A DNA stretch of 64,000 nucleotides from Acidithiobacillus ferridurans (GTDB lineage Bacteria > Pseudomonadota > Gammaproteobacteria > Acidithiobacillales > Acidithiobacillaceae): NCBI RefSeq assembly GCF_003966655.1, contig NZ_AP018795.1, positions 248,001 to 312,000 of the forward strand, given 5' to 3'. Under the pieces are notes generated by a model. The model was not told the origin of the DNA and ran no database searches. It saw nothing but the letters and a program-made list of their open reading frames with translations. This document shows, one piece after another, positions 25,363-34,630 of the stretch. Position 1 is the first letter of the stretch, and each line of letters begins with the position of its first letter. Position numbers and translations under genes: made by a program.

Positions 25363-27075
25363 ATGCGCGCCAGTCAGATTTTTATCCCCACCCTCAAGGA
25401 GACGCCCGCCGAGGCGGAACTCGTCAGTCACCAGTTGTTGCTGCGCGGTGGCTTTATCCGCCGCCTGGCTTCGGGCTTATACACCTGGATGCCCCTGGGG
25501 TTGCGGGTGTTGCGCAAGGTGGAGCGGGTGGTGCGTGAAGAGATGGATCGCAGCGGTGCGCAGGAATTGCTGATGCCGGTGGTGCAGCCTGCCGAACTGT
25601 GGCAGGAGTCGGGCCGATGGGAACAATACGGCCCGGAGTTGCTGCGCCTGCGCGACCGCCATGACCGCGAGTTTTGCCTGGGGCCTACCCATGAGGAAGT
25701 CATCAGCGATCTCGCGCGGCGGGAGATTCACTCCTACCGGCAGCTTCCCGTCAATTTCTATCAGATCCAGACCAAGTTCCGCGATGAAATCCGACCCCGC
25801 TTCGGGCTGATGCGCGGCCGTGAGTTCATCATGAAGGACGCGTATTCCTTCCACATGGATCATACCTCCCTGGAAATTACCTATCAGGCGATGTACGAGG
25901 CCTACCAGCGGATATTTACCCGCCTGGGGCTGAACTTTCGCGCGGTAGAAGCCGATAACGGGGCCATCGGGGGTAAGCGCTCCCATGAGTTTCATGTGCT
26001 GGCGGATTCGGGAGAGGACGCCATCGTCTCCTGTCACCACTGCGACTATGCCGCCAACATGGAAAAGGCGGCGAGTCGCCCCGAGTTGGCGGAAACGGAG
26101 ATGCCGCTGGCCGCCGAGCGGGTGCGGACGCCGGGCATCCGTACCGTGGCGGAGCAGGCGGAGCACCTGGGTATCCCTACCGCAAAAATCGTCAAAACCG
26201 TATTGGTGGTGGCCGACGGCAAGACCGTGATGATGCTGCTGCGCGGTGACGACGAACTGAATCTGGTCAAGGCGGGGCACGCCCTGAATGCCCAGGACGT
26301 GCAAATGGCCAGTCCTGAGGAAGCCGTATCGGCCACGGGTGCGCCTTTGGGCTTCATCGGCCCCAAGGAGCCGCTGCTGACCGTCCCCATCCTGGCGGAT
26401 CACCGCGCCCTTGGCGTGGCCAATTTCAGCACCGGCGCCAATGCGGCGGATCTGCACTGGATCAACCTCAACTGGGACCGCGATCTGCCGCGCCCGGCGG
26501 CGGCCGATCTGCGCAATGTTCGCGCCGGGGATGCGTGTCCCCATTGTGCGGAAGGCACCCTGAGCGTCCGCCGCGGTATCGAGGTGGGGCACGTCTTTCA
26601 GCTTGGCGAGCGTTACAGCAAGAGCATGGGGATTACCGTGCTCGACGAAACCGGTCGTGATGCCACGGTCACCATGGGTTGCTACGGTATCGGGGTGTCG
26701 CGGGTGGTGGCAGCGGCGGTGGAGCAGCATTTCGACGAACGGGGCATCACCTGGCCGGTGGCCCTCGCGCCCTTTGAGGTGGGCATCGTCGCCATCAACG
26801 CGCGCAAGTCACCGGATGTGACCGCCGCCGCCCAGGCCTTGCACGACCGCCTGGAGGCGGAGGGTTACAGCGTGTTGCTCGACGACCGCGATGAGCGTCC
26901 CGGAGTACAGTTCGCCACCATGGACCTGATCGGCCTGCCCCATCGCATCGTGGTCAGTGACGCGGTGCTGGCGCAGGGCGTGTGGGAATATCGCGCCCGG
27001 CGGACTACGGAAAACGTGCTGCTTGACGAAACACAACTCATGGAACGCCTGCGCAAGGAGCATGCCCGTGGATAA
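25363..27075 (+). CDS. proS: Prolyl-tRNA synthetase
   Basis: ProS, 570 residues, charges tRNA-Pro. It is the bacterial form with an editing (INS) domain inserted between class II motifs 2 and 3, about residues 225-390, where [17 protein letters not shown] is recognisable. The N-terminal class II part includes [31 protein letters not shown] and [20 protein letters not shown]; the anticodon-binding domain closes the protein. The ATG overlaps no other gene and follows a T-rich leader. The uspA gene overlaps its last codons. Confidence 0.96.
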   Translation: MRASQIFIPTLKETPAEAELVSHQLLLRGGFIRRLASGLYTWMPLGLRVLRKVERVVREEMDRSGAQELLMPVVQPAELWQESGRWEQYGPELLRLRDRHDREFCLGPTHEEVISDLARREIHSYRQLPVNFYQIQTKFRDEIRPRFGLMRGREFIMKDAYSFHMDHTSLEITYQAMYEAYQRIFTRLGLNFRAVEADNGAIGGKRSHEFHVLADSGEDAIVSCHHCDYAANMEKAASRPELAETEMPLAAERVRTPGIRTVAEQAEHLGIPTAKIVKTVLVVADGKTVMMLLRGDDELNLVKAGHALNAQDVQMASPEEAVSATGAPLGFIGPKEPLLTVPILADHRALGVANFSTGANAADLHWINLNWDRDLPRPAAADLRNVRAGDACPHCAEGTLSVRRGIEVGHVFQLGERYSKSMGITVLDETGRDATVTMGCYGIGVSRVVAAAVEQHFDERGITWPVALAPFEVGIVAINARKSPDVTAAAQALHDRLEAEGYSVLLDDRDERPGVQFATMDLIGLPHRIVVSDAVLAQGVWEYRARRTTENVLLDETQLMERLRKEHARG

Positions 27076-27544
27076 ATCGCCCGTAAAACCGCTCATAAAG
27101 CATATTCTGGTGGCCGTGGATTTTTCACCCATGGCGCTGGTCACCGCGCAGATGGCCGCACAGGAGGCGCAACTGCGTGGCGCCCGCCTCACCCTGCTGC
27201 ATATTTTCAATCCGCAGATGCTGAATCTGCAGATGCCGGAGGAAATCCTGCCCCCCACCCTGGATCTGCGCGAAAAACTGCTCCATATGGCCCATGCCGA
27301 AATGGAAAAGCTGCGTCAGTCGGTAACCGAAGGTGGAATCACGCCGCAGGTGGAGATAGTGGAAAGCGGGGAGAATATCGGCAAGGCAGTGATCGCCTTC
27401 GGCAAGGCCCATGAAGTGGACATGCTGGTGGTGGGCAGTCATGGCCACGGCGCCATTGGCCGGTTGCTGCTGGGTTCCGTCGCCAACGATATCGTCCATT
27501 ATGCCCGTTGCCCGGTGCTGGTGGTCAAACAGCCGGAGGAGTGA
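27068..27544 (+). CDS. Universal stress protein UspA family
   Basis: A single-domain Usp of about 158 residues. The N-terminus [11 protein letters not shown] and the ATP-binding signature [19 protein letters not shown] followed by CPVLVV identify the ATP-binding subgroup. Such proteins help survival under starvation or other stress; the target is unknown. GTG at 27068 is preferred as the start because AAGGAG lies 7 bases upstream; the ATG at 27062 is too close to that site. The gene overlaps the end of proS by 8 bases and converges with the pqiC-like gene. Confidence 0.88.
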   Translation: MDKSPVKPLIKHILVAVDFSPMALVTAQMAAQEAQLRGARLTLLHIFNPQMLNLQMPEEILPPTLDLREKLLHMAHAEMEKLRQSVTEGGITPQVEIVESGENIGKAVIAFGKAHEVDMLVVGSHGHGAIGRLLLGSVANDIVHYARCPVLVVKQPEE

Positions 27545-27556
27545 GCCCGGGAATCG

Positions 27557-28222
27557 TCAGGGCTGGCGCGCGGAGTGCTCCGTAGCCGCCGTCTGCGCCG
27601 CCCAACTGCTTATCGCCCTCACGAAGCGTGCGCTGGCCGTGGCCATCGCCTTCGCGCCGCCCTGCGCACTCGCACTGGGAAGCATCTTGGTGAAACGGAA
27701 ATGACGCTGCGCGATCACCTGATAATCGGCAGTTTTCACCAATGTCGCCGTACCGGCAACCAGCGCCGCGCCCGCATCCGGACCGCTGAAATTCACCACG
27801 AAGTCCGTCAGTTTTACCTGTAGCAACCAGACGGAACGGCCTCTCGACAGCGGCGTCAGCACGGCCCGCCACTGGCCGGATTCTTCCAGTTGCCGTTGCA
27901 GACGACTGGCAATCATCTGCGGCGGGGTGCCGATCCAGCGGGCATCCCGGTAGGCCAGCAGTCGCTGCGGGTCCTGGTAGAGCAGGTGGTACTGATAATT
28001 GTCCGTTTCCAGCCAGTGCACGGCGCTGACCGGCCTCAGCCGCAGCACGGGCAGCGTCGCCGTTGAGCCCGTGGTGCTGGCCAGAGGGGCAGGATGTGGG
28101 GGCGTAATATCGTAGGGCGCCTGCCAGGAAACGCTAGTGGCACAACCTGTGGCGAGCAGGACCAGACCCGCCAGTATCATGCGCTTCCCGACTGGTGAAC
28201 ATTTGGAGTAAAGGTGTCGCAT
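27557..28222 (-). CDS. PqiC/YmbA-type ABC-transport auxiliary lipoprotein
   Basis: A lipoprotein of about 221 residues with a signal peptide ending in LLATGC (Cys27 from the chosen start). The mature part follows the DUF330/PqiC pattern: LRPVSAVHWLETDNYQYHLL, then a mixed alpha-beta domain to ARFVRAISSW. PqiC-type lipoproteins dock on outer-membrane sides of MCE/MlaD tunnels in lipid transport. The ATG at 28222 lies 5 bases after the mlaD stop; a later ATG at 28180 is possible but gives a very short signal peptide. It pairs with mlaD just upstream. Confidence 0.78.
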   Translation of the reverse strand: MRHLYSKCSPVGKRMILAGLVLLATGCATSVSWQAPYDITPPHPAPLASTTGSTATLPVLRLRPVSAVHWLETDNYQYHLLYQDPQRLLAYRDARWIGTPPQMIASRLQRQLEESGQWRAVLTPLSRGRSVWLLQVKLTDFVVNFSGPDAGAALVAGTATLVKTADYQVIAQRHFRFTKMLPSASAQGGAKAMATASARFVRAISSWAAQTAATEHSARQP

Positions 28223-28226
28223 GCGC

Positions 28227-29165
28227 TCAGTTTCCTCCTGCGGAAAATCCCGGTTCACCCGGACCCGGCGGCGGGCCACGATCGCCGTAGAGCAGCGATT
28301 GTGGGGAGCGTTGCAGCGAGCGGCTGAGACTCTGCACCGCCGTGCTGCTGGCGATCAGACTTTGTGTCAGACGATTCACCTGTGGCAACGTATCGTAATT
28401 GAGGGTATTCACCGTCCGCTCCCCGGCCACAGCAAGTCCACGCAAGGATTTGGCGGCCGCTGCCGTGTCCGCCAGTGGTGCCTGGGCGGAGACCGTCAGC
28501 GCATCCAGATGTTTGAGCATTTGCTGGCTTGCCACCATGGTGGACCGGGTGGCGGCGACCATCCCGGGCAGCGCCTTGATGGTCGGCAATAATGCCGTCT
28601 CCATCTGCACCAAATGGTCCGTGGCCTGGTCCAGGTGGGCAAGGGTCTGCGCAAAACGGGTACGATTCTGGCGGTTGAGCAGCACGTTCAACCGGCTGGC
28701 CAACATGTTGCCACGATTCACCAGGGATTCGCCATTGCGGGACAGCACCTCCAAAAAGCTGGGATGCATGGGAATTTCGGCCGGTCGGCCGTCCACCCTC
28801 GGCAAAGGCGCGAAGTCGGTACCGCGATCCGTCAGGGATAAATAACTCAGCCCAGTTACCCCTTGCGGCGACAGTTCGGCGAAAGTCGCTCGGGTAACGG
28901 GAGTCGCCTCATCCACTTTGATCCGCACCCTGATCATGCGCGGATTCGCCGGATCCAGACCAATTGCGGTCACGTCTCCGACCCGCACGCCTTTGAAACG
29001 TACCGGCGCCTGCAGAGTCAGACCCGCTACGCTGTACGGGGATATGACATCGAAGGTCACGCCCGGCCTCTGCCGGTGATGCATCCACAATCCGACCACC
29101 ACCATTCCAATGCCGAGAACGGCCAGAAAGATGAGTGCTACCAGCGCGTGTGCACGGCTCTCCAA
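28227..29165 (-). CDS. MlaD/MCE-domain lipid-transport protein
   Basis: About 312 residues: one N-terminal transmembrane helix (ALVALIFLAVLGIGMVVVGL), the MCE domain with GVTFDVISPYSVAGL and the tightly conserved VRFKGVRVGDVTAIGLDP, and a long helical C-terminal part. MCE proteins form periplasmic tunnels or rings for lipid movement. The start is TTG at 29165: the product begins MESRAH as in MlaD relatives, and AGAGGAG stands 6 bases upstream. No ABC permease (MlaE) or ATPase (MlaF) is encoded next to it, which is unusual. Confidence 0.85.
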   Translation of the reverse strand: MESRAHALVALIFLAVLGIGMVVVGLWMHHRQRPGVTFDVISPYSVAGLTLQAPVRFKGVRVGDVTAIGLDPANPRMIRVRIKVDEATPVTRATFAELSPQGVTGLSYLSLTDRGTDFAPLPRVDGRPAEIPMHPSFLEVLSRNGESLVNRGNMLASRLNVLLNRQNRTRFAQTLAHLDQATDHLVQMETALLPTIKALPGMVAATRSTMVASQQMLKHLDALTVSAQAPLADTAAAAKSLRGLAVAGERTVNTLNYDTLPQVNRLTQSLIASSTAVQSLSRSLQRSPQSLLYGDRGPPPGPGEPGFSAGGN

Positions 29166-29257
29166 GGGGAACTCCTCTGCGATATCCTGGACTATTGGAG
29201 CACAGGACGGGCGCCAAGCCAATGACCCCCCGGCACGTCCATGGCCCGGCGCACGGA

Positions 29258-29287
29258 TTGACTTGCCACAAGACCCATGCCTAAATG
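29258..29287 (+). promoter_or_regulatory. Putative promoter of the Pcm-like gene
   Basis: TTGACT (29258-29263) and TAAATG (29282-29287) lie 18 bases apart in the divergent gap between mlaD and the methyltransferase gene, with the start codon 30 bases downstream. Confidence 0.45.
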
Positions 29288-29316
29288 TCGGAAATTCACT
29301 GGAACGCTGATGCCCT

Positions 29317-29970
29317 ATGGACTTTGACATCCTCCGCCGTACCATGATCGACACCCAGATCCGCACCTGGGATGTGCTCGACCCCCGTGTGCTGAACGCC
29401 GTTGCGCAGGTGAAGCGCGAGAACTTCGTAGCGGCCGCCTACCGGCACCTGGCTTTCGCTGATTTCACCCTGCCTCTGGAGCATGGTGAAACCATGTGGT
29501 CGCCGAAAATGGAGGCGCGGGTCGTTCAGGAGCTGGATTTGCGGGAACAGGACCGGGTACTGGAGATCGGTACCGGAAGCGGCTATCTGACCGCCCTGAT
29601 GGCACAACTTGCGGGAATGGTACACAGCGTTGAAGACCGCGCCGATCTCTCCCGGACGGCGGGAAATCATCTGCGCATACAGGGTATTCAGAATGCCTGT
29701 CTGTACATTGGCGACGGCTCCGAGGGCTGGGCGGACAATGCCCCATATGATGCCATCTGCATCACCGGCTCCCTGCCGGTACTGCCGGATGTCTTCAAAC
29801 AGCAACTGACGGTCGGTGGGCGGCTGGTCGCCATTCTCGGCACCGGTCCGGCCATGGGGGTGCGGCGCATCCTGCACTCCCGGCCGGGTGTTTTTGAGAG
29901 CTCGGAGCTTTTTGAGACAGAGATCCCGCCTTTGCGTCATCAGCCGCTACCAGCCCACTTCGTGTTCTGA
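29317..29970 (+). CDS. Protein-L-isoaspartate O-methyltransferase-like protein
   Basis: A 217-residue class I methyltransferase of the Pcm family. The N-terminal RRTMIDTQIRTWDVLDPRVL, the SAM-binding VLEIGTGSGYLTALMA and the LTVGGRLVAILG strand are typical. Classic Pcm repairs isoaspartyl residues in damaged proteins; this version is the shorter variant often found beside tolC or export genes, and its substrate may differ. It is divergent from mlaD and is followed after 6 bases by the isochorismatase-like gene. Confidence 0.85.
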   Translation: MDFDILRRTMIDTQIRTWDVLDPRVLNAVAQVKRENFVAAAYRHLAFADFTLPLEHGETMWSPKMEARVVQELDLREQDRVLEIGTGSGYLTALMAQLAGMVHSVEDRADLSRTAGNHLRIQGIQNACLYIGDGSEGWADNAPYDAICITGSLPVLPDVFKQQLTVGGRLVAILGTGPAMGVRRILHSRPGVFESSELFETEIPPLRHQPLPAHFVF

Positions 29971-29976
29971 GCAGTC

Positions 29977-30522
29977 ATGCGTATCGAGGCTGCGCAGAGC
30001 ATCGTCATTGCCATCGATCTGCAGGATCGCCTACTCGGTACACTTGTGCCGGCGCGGCGGACGCCGCTCCTGGACAATGTCTCCCGGCTGCTGAAATCGG
30101 CCACCACCCTGGGGCTGCCTGTCCTCGCCACCGCCCAATATCCGCAGGGACTGGGGCCGGCCCGCGAGGATATCTGCGTCCATGCTGCACAGGTTCTGGA
30201 AAAGACCGCCTTTTCCTGCTGGCGCGGCGATGACATCCGCCAGTGGCTGACGGCACAGGACGATCGGCGTCAGGTCATTCTGACCGGCATAGAGTTGCAC
30301 ATCTGCGTGCTGCAAACGGCGCTGGACCTGCAGGCGGCGGGCTGGCAACCGGTGGTAGTGGCCGACGCCTGCGCCAGTCGTGACGCCGAGCATCAGCAAC
30401 CTGCCTTGGAGCGGCTGCGGCACGCCGGGGTTACGGTCGCTGTCGCCGAATCCGTATTTTATGAGTGGCTGGGGGACGCGACCCACCCGGCCTTTCGCGG
30501 TCTTGCCGCCGCATGGCGTTAG
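29977..30522 (+). CDS. Isochorismatase-family cysteine hydrolase
   Basis: A 181-residue hydrolase of the isochorismatase superfamily. The catalytic triad can be placed: Asp14 (IAIDLQD), Lys76 (VLEKTAF) and the nucleophile Cys110 (ELHICVLQT). The cis-peptide GIELHIC matches the YcaC-like subgroup. The substrate cannot be told from sequence; relatives hydrolyse nicotinamide, biuret-like amides or unknown compounds. It lies between the Pcm-like gene and the peptidase on one strand with short gaps, so an operon is likely. Confidence 0.82.
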   Translation: MRIEAAQSIVIAIDLQDRLLGTLVPARRTPLLDNVSRLLKSATTLGLPVLATAQYPQGLGPAREDICVHAAQVLEKTAFSCWRGDDIRQWLTAQDDRRQVILTGIELHICVLQTALDLQAAGWQPVVVADACASRDAEHQQPALERLRHAGVTVAVAESVFYEWLGDATHPAFRGLAAAWR

Positions 30523-30532
30523 GAATGCTGCT

Positions 30533-32319
30533 TTGACCATTCCCCCACTGAGTTACCGGATCAGCGCCGCGCCGCGGGCCCATCTTTTTCGGGTAACCCT
30601 GAGCATTTCGGAAGCGGACCCGGAAGGACAGATCCTTGCCCTGCCCGCCTGGGTGCCCGGCAGCTACACCATCCGCGACCTTGCCCGTCATGTGACCCAA
30701 ATCCGCGCAGAACGCAACGGACAGGAGATCGCCCTGCACAAAATCGCCAAAGACCGCTGGCGGCTTGCGCCAGGGCATGGTCCGGTGGTCGTCCGTTACG
30801 CCGTCTACGCCTTCGACCGCTCGGTACGGACCGCATATCTGGATGATCAGGGTGGCTTTTTCAACGGCCCGGCCATCTACCTGCGAGTATCCGGACAGGA
30901 GACACAAACGCACGCGGTCCTCCTCGAAGGCCCCGAAGACTGGCAGGTAGCCACCGCCCTTCCCCGCCATAGCGGTGCGGTGTGGAGTTGGGGCGGTTTT
31001 GAAGCCCCCGGCTATGATGCCCTCATCGATCATCCAGTGCTCATGGGGTCCCTTACCCTGCTGGATTTCGAGGTAGGAGAGCGGCCCCATCACCTGCTTA
31101 TCCAGGGCACTCACCAGGCGGATCTGCAACGTCTCGGTACCGACCTGACCCGCATCTGCGACTGGCAGCAGCGCTTCTGGGGGATGCCGCCTTTGCCGAG
31201 TATCACTTTCTGTGCATGACCGGCGCCGACGGCTATGGCGGGCTGGAGCACCGTGCGTCCAGCGCCCTCCTCTGCGCCCGGGATGACCTGAGCGGTCGTA
31301 ACGACGACCATTACCGGCGTTTTCTGGGGCTGGCCAGCCACGAGTATTTTCATGGCTGGCTGGTGCAGGCCATCCGTCCCGCCGTGCTCAGCGCCAGCGC
31401 ACTGGACCGGGAGGTACTCACCCGCGATCTCTGGGTCTTCGAGGGTATCACCTCCTATTATGACGACCTCTGCCTGCGTCGCGCCGGTCTGACGACCCCC
31501 GCGCAATATCTGTGCGGCGTCGGGAAGGAACTTACCCGCCTGCTGCGCCGCCCCGGACGTTTCCTGCAAAGCGTGGCGGAATCCAGTGAAGATGCCTGGA
31601 TCAGGCTCTATCATCCCCATGTCAACAGCGCCAACTTTGAGATCAGCTATTACAACAAGGGCGCCCTGCTCGCCCTCTGCCTGGACCTCAGTCTGCGCTT
31701 GGAGAGTGCCGGCGCCCTGAGTCTGGACACGGTACTTGTGCGCCTGTGGCAGAATTTCGGACGCACCGGCATTCCCCTGCCGGAAGGCCAGTGTGTCGGA
31801 ATAGTCGAAGACCTTGCGGGCCCTGCGCTCGCCGGGCGTCTGCAGGACTGGATCACCGCGAGGACCGACTTACCGTTGCCGGCGCTGCTCGCGGAAATGG
31901 GCATTGCGCTGCGCCTGCGCGCGGCCAGCGGCCCGCAGGATGAGGGCGGACAGCCCGCAGAGAAAACCCTGCGCGCATGGCTTGGCGCGCAGTGGTTACC
32001 CCATGCGCTGGGTGTCCAGTTGCGCCATGTGCAGACGGACAGCCCTGCGGAGCAGGCGGGTCTGTCGCCGGACGACATTCTCATCGCCCTGGATGGCGTC
32101 CGGACTACGGCGGAACAATTGTCGGAGCAACTGGATGCGGTTCCGGGGGGTGCGGCGCTGCGCATTCAGTTCTTCCGCGACGACATCCTCCGGGAAACCC
32201 GCGTGACCCCTACCCCACCACCACGGGATACGGCCTGGCTGGAATTACTGGAGGACGTAGATGATGTGGTCCTCGCGCGTCGCCGCGCCTGGCTGGAGGG
32301 GAACGGGCGCGGCCAGTGA
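30533..32319 (+). pseudogene. M61-family glycyl aminopeptidase, frameshifted
   Basis: Two reading frames together make one M61 metallopeptidase of about 595 residues. The first (from a TTG at 30533) holds the N-terminal domain and runs to FWGMPPL, then leaves the frame. The second continues EYHFLCMTGADGYGGLEHR, the zinc motif HEYFHGW with the downstream glutamate region, the C-terminal helical domain and a PDZ domain (about 31990-32190). One T is missing in the TTT at 31192-31194; restoring it joins the frames perfectly (PPFAEYHF). There is no slippery heptamer, so it is a mutation or a sequencing error. If real, the catalytic half is not made. Confidence 0.85.
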
Positions 32320-32358
32320 AGCGTCCCGATGCGCGTCCCTGCCGTACGGGGGATGGGC

Positions 32359-33162
32359 TCAGGATATTTCTTGCGGAAAGTCGTAACGCACACGACGCAC
32401 GGCGCTGCATCGGCCAGTGCCCGTATCCACCGTCATCAGCAGGCCGCAAAAAGTGGCCACGCCGTCCACCGCTTCTCCGTGTCCGGGCAGGGCGGTAATG
32501 AAGCGGCGAATGGCGGCGTCCCTGTCCACGCCGATCACCGAGTCGTAGCAACCGCACATGCCCGCATCGCTCTGATAGGCCGTGCCGCCGGGGAGCACTC
32601 GCTCATCCGCCGTAGGCACATGGGTATGGCTGCCCATGACGCCAGCCACTCGGCCCGCCAGGTGCCAACCCATGGCCGTCTTCTCACTGGTGGCTTCGGC
32701 GTGCATATCGACGAGGACGACATCGCAATCCATCGCCTCTCGCGCCAGCACGGCATCCGCGGTGCGAAATGGGCAGTCATACACCGGATGCATGAACAGC
32801 CGTCCCATGAGATTGAGCACCCCCAGACGCCAGCCGCCCTGCGCCTCCACCACCACCCAGCCCGCTCCCGGTGTGCCCGGCGGTGCATTGCAGGGCCGCA
32901 GCAGGCGCGGCTCCTCCCGGATGAAGGCCAGCGCCTCCCGCTGATCCCAGACATGGTTCCCGGCAGTAATCACGTCCACACCCCAACCGCGGAATTCCCG
33001 GACGATGGCCGCCGTGATCCCCATACCGCCGGCGGCGTTCTCCCCATTCACCACCACCGCGTCCAGCGGCCCCTCCTGCCGCAGCCGCGCCAGCGCCAGC
33101 CGCAAGGCACGCCGCCCTGCGGACCCCATCACATCACCGGCAAACAATATTTGTGCCATCAT
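32359..33162 (-). CDS. ymdB: YmdB-type metallophosphoesterase (TIGR00282)
   Basis: About 267 residues. The calcineurin-like core ligands are all visible: GDVMGSAG, NGENAAGG, GNHVWDQ, DMHAEATSEK and GSHTHVPTADE. Bacillus YmdB is a cyclic nucleotide phosphodiesterase needed for biofilm and nanotube formation; the role in proteobacteria is unsettled. The start is one of two adjacent ATGs at 33162/33159 that overlap the fau stop, so the two genes are coupled. It converges with the M61 gene. Confidence 0.88.
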   Translation of the reverse strand: MMAQILFAGDVMGSAGRRALRLALARLRQEGPLDAVVVNGENAAGGMGITAAIVREFRGWGVDVITAGNHVWDQREALAFIREEPRLLRPCNAPPGTPGAGWVVVEAQGGWRLGVLNLMGRLFMHPVYDCPFRTADAVLAREAMDCDVVLVDMHAEATSEKTAMGWHLAGRVAGVMGSHTHVPTADERVLPGGTAYQSDAGMCGCYDSVIGVDRDAAIRRFITALPGHGEAVDGVATFCGLLMTVDTGTGRCSAVRRVRYDFPQEIS

Positions 33163-33752
33163 GATCCGATCCGGTAACAGCCTTTTTCTGTACAGACGAT
33201 GCCCAGTGGAATATCCCAGGGCTCTCTGGGCAGCCGGGGCACCTCCTGAAAGGCATGCCCGACACCAACCAATCGCGGGCGCCGCCAACTGCGGCGATGG
33301 GGCAGATGCGCCAGGCTGCGATCATAGAAACCGCCGCCCATCCCCAGACGGTACCCCTCCGCGTCGAAGGCAACCAGCGGCAGGATCAGCAGATCCAGCT
33401 CGCGTACCGACCGTTGACAGCCGGGGGGCACCTGCGGTTCCGGGATGTGAAAGCGATTGCTGCGCAGGTCCGTATGCGGATGAAAAGGCGCAAAGCGGAG
33501 GCTGCGCGCAAAGTGCCCGGCCAGCACCGGCAGATAAAAATGTTTGTTGCCGGCGATGGGATGCTGCATGACCGGCAAGGGGCTGATTTCGCCCTGCATA
33601 GGCCAGTAGAGTCCGATATGCCGGGCCCGCCGAAAATGGTTGAGGCGCACGAGGTGACTGGCGAGGGCCGCGGCGGCATGGTACAACGCCTCCGACGATA
33701 GCCCACGTCGCTGCTGACGTATCTGTCGGCGCAACTGACTTTTGGTCGGCAG
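33159..33752 (-). CDS. fau: 5-formyltetrahydrofolate cyclo-ligase
   Basis: The YgfA/Fau family, about 197 residues, converts 5-formyl-THF to 5,10-methenyl-THF with ATP. Family blocks are TKSQLRRQIRQQRRGLS, IGLYWPMQGEISPLPVM, LDLLILPLVAFDAEGYRLGMG and GGFYDRSLAHL. The start is uncertain: no ATG lies in the right place, so a CTG at 33752 preceded by CAGGAT is proposed; a GTG at 33842 would start inside the 6S RNA. The order 6S RNA then fau is conserved in many proteobacteria and supports both calls. Confidence 0.85.
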   Translation of the reverse strand: MPTKSQLRRQIRQQRRGLSSEALYHAAAALASHLVRLNHFRRARHIGLYWPMQGEISPLPVMQHPIAGNKHFYLPVLAGHFARSLRFAPFHPHTDLRSNRFHIPEPQVPPGCQRSVRELDLLILPLVAFDAEGYRLGMGGGFYDRSLAHLPHRRSWRRPRLVGVGHAFQEVPRLPREPWDIPLGIVCTEKGCYRIGS

Positions 33753-33774
33753 ATCATCCTGCCCTGGAAATAAG

Positions 33775-33956
33775 GAACCCCCCGCCTGGGTCGTGCAGCC
33801 CGCTACCCCATGAACCTGATGTACAGGTGGGAATCCACACACCGCTTCAGGCTACTCCGCAAAGGAGCGGCACACCACGGCGATGACTGGGGACACCCTG
33901 GATAGACAATGTTGGTTCAGGAATCATCTCGGCCACTCGAGCCCCGCAGGAGGCAA
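33775..33956 (-). ncRNA. ssrS: 6S RNA
   Basis: The 180-nt gap between zapA and fau is the classic 6S RNA site. The sequence folds as expected for this sigma-70 RNA polymerase decoy: a closing stem CCTCCTG (33953-33947) with CGGGGGG (33784-33778), an inner stem TGAACC with GGTTCA flanking the central bubble, and a terminal hairpin GCTCC TTTGC GGAGT. A strong promoter stands directly upstream. Identification is by position and fold; I could not run a covariance model. Confidence 0.8.
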
Positions 33957-33961
33957 TAACC

Positions 33962-33990
33962 AAGCTACTCTGCCCCCCTACCCATGTCAA
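33962..33990 (-). promoter_or_regulatory. 6S RNA promoter
   Basis: TTGACA (33990-33985, perfect -35) and TAGCTT (33967-33962) lie 17 bases apart, with the -35 inside the 3' end of zapA. The predicted start at about 33956 matches the 5' edge of the folded RNA. Confidence 0.7.
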
Positions 33991-34291
33991 CCAGCCGGCG
34001 CAGGCGACTCTCCAGCCGATCGAGCTGTTCATCGCGCGCCTGCACTTCCTGGCGGGCGCGCTGCAGGTCTGCGGCCAGATTGACCGCCACCATCAGAGCG
34101 GTGCGCTCCTTGCTGATCGTCCGCCCCCCCGCGCGGGCGGCGTCGAGCTGTTGATTGAGCAGAGCCACCGCCTCCAGGAGCAGCGCCTGCTCTTCGGGCA
34201 GACAGGGTACCTGATAGCTTTGCCCCATCAGGTTGATATTGACGCGGTTGGTGGCGGAATTACGGGTCGCTTCAGGCACGGTCTTCTCCAT
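33965..34291 (-). CDS. zapA: Cell division protein ZapA
   Basis: ZapA, 108 residues, bundles FtsZ filaments at midcell. The N-terminal fold NRVNINLMGQSYQVPC and the helix ERTALMVAVNLAADLQRARQ are typical, with a C-terminal coiled coil. The gene follows the zapB-like gene and precedes 6S RNA, the standard gammaproteobacterial order. Confidence 0.9.
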   Translation of the reverse strand: MEKTVPEATRNSATNRVNINLMGQSYQVPCLPEEQALLLEAVALLNQQLDAARAGGRTISKERTALMVAVNLAADLQRARQEVQARDEQLDRLESRLRRLVDMGRGAE

Positions 34292-34306
34292 CTGTCTGGG
34301 TGTTCT

Positions 34307-34543
34307 TTATTCGTTTTCCCAACAACTGACCTGCGTGAGCAGTTCGCTGAGTCGCAGACATATTGCCTCCTGACGTTCCCGCAGCAGGGTATTTTCTGCA
34401 TCCAGCATCTGGAGTTGCTTCTGCAGTGCCTGCAGGGAACGCCTGTCGCGGTCGTCGCCTTCGAGGTGACGACGCAGGCCACGATAATCCGTTATAATGC
34501 TCTCCAGCTCTATGAACAGGGATTCAAAACGGGACTCCACCAC
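34307..34543 (-). CDS. ZapB-like coiled-coil protein (TIGR02449 type)
   Basis: A short protein of about 78 residues, mostly one coiled coil (LQALQKQLQMLDAENTLLRE, then RLSELL). Small coiled-coil proteins of this kind precede zapA in many gammaproteobacteria and are thought to assist FtsZ ring organisation. The start is unclear: GTG at 34543 is used; a TTG at 34564 would add seven residues. It ends 15 bases before zapA. Confidence 0.65.
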   Translation of the reverse strand: MVESRFESLFIELESIITDYRGLRRHLEGDDRDRRSLQALQKQLQMLDAENTLLRERQEAICLRLSELLTQVSCWENE

Positions 34544-34630
34544 TGCGCCACCCCATCTCTCCAAGGATTTTGCGTTCGAGTGTACGAAGCGTCCCAGCCA
34601 TTTGCAAACTGAATCAGGTCATTCCCGGTT

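Noticed and set aside
31180-31220. Programmed -1 frameshift in the M61 peptidase
   Set aside because: The sequence around the shift does not fit an X-XXY-YYZ slippery heptamer and no stimulatory structure is evident; a simple 1-base loss explains it.
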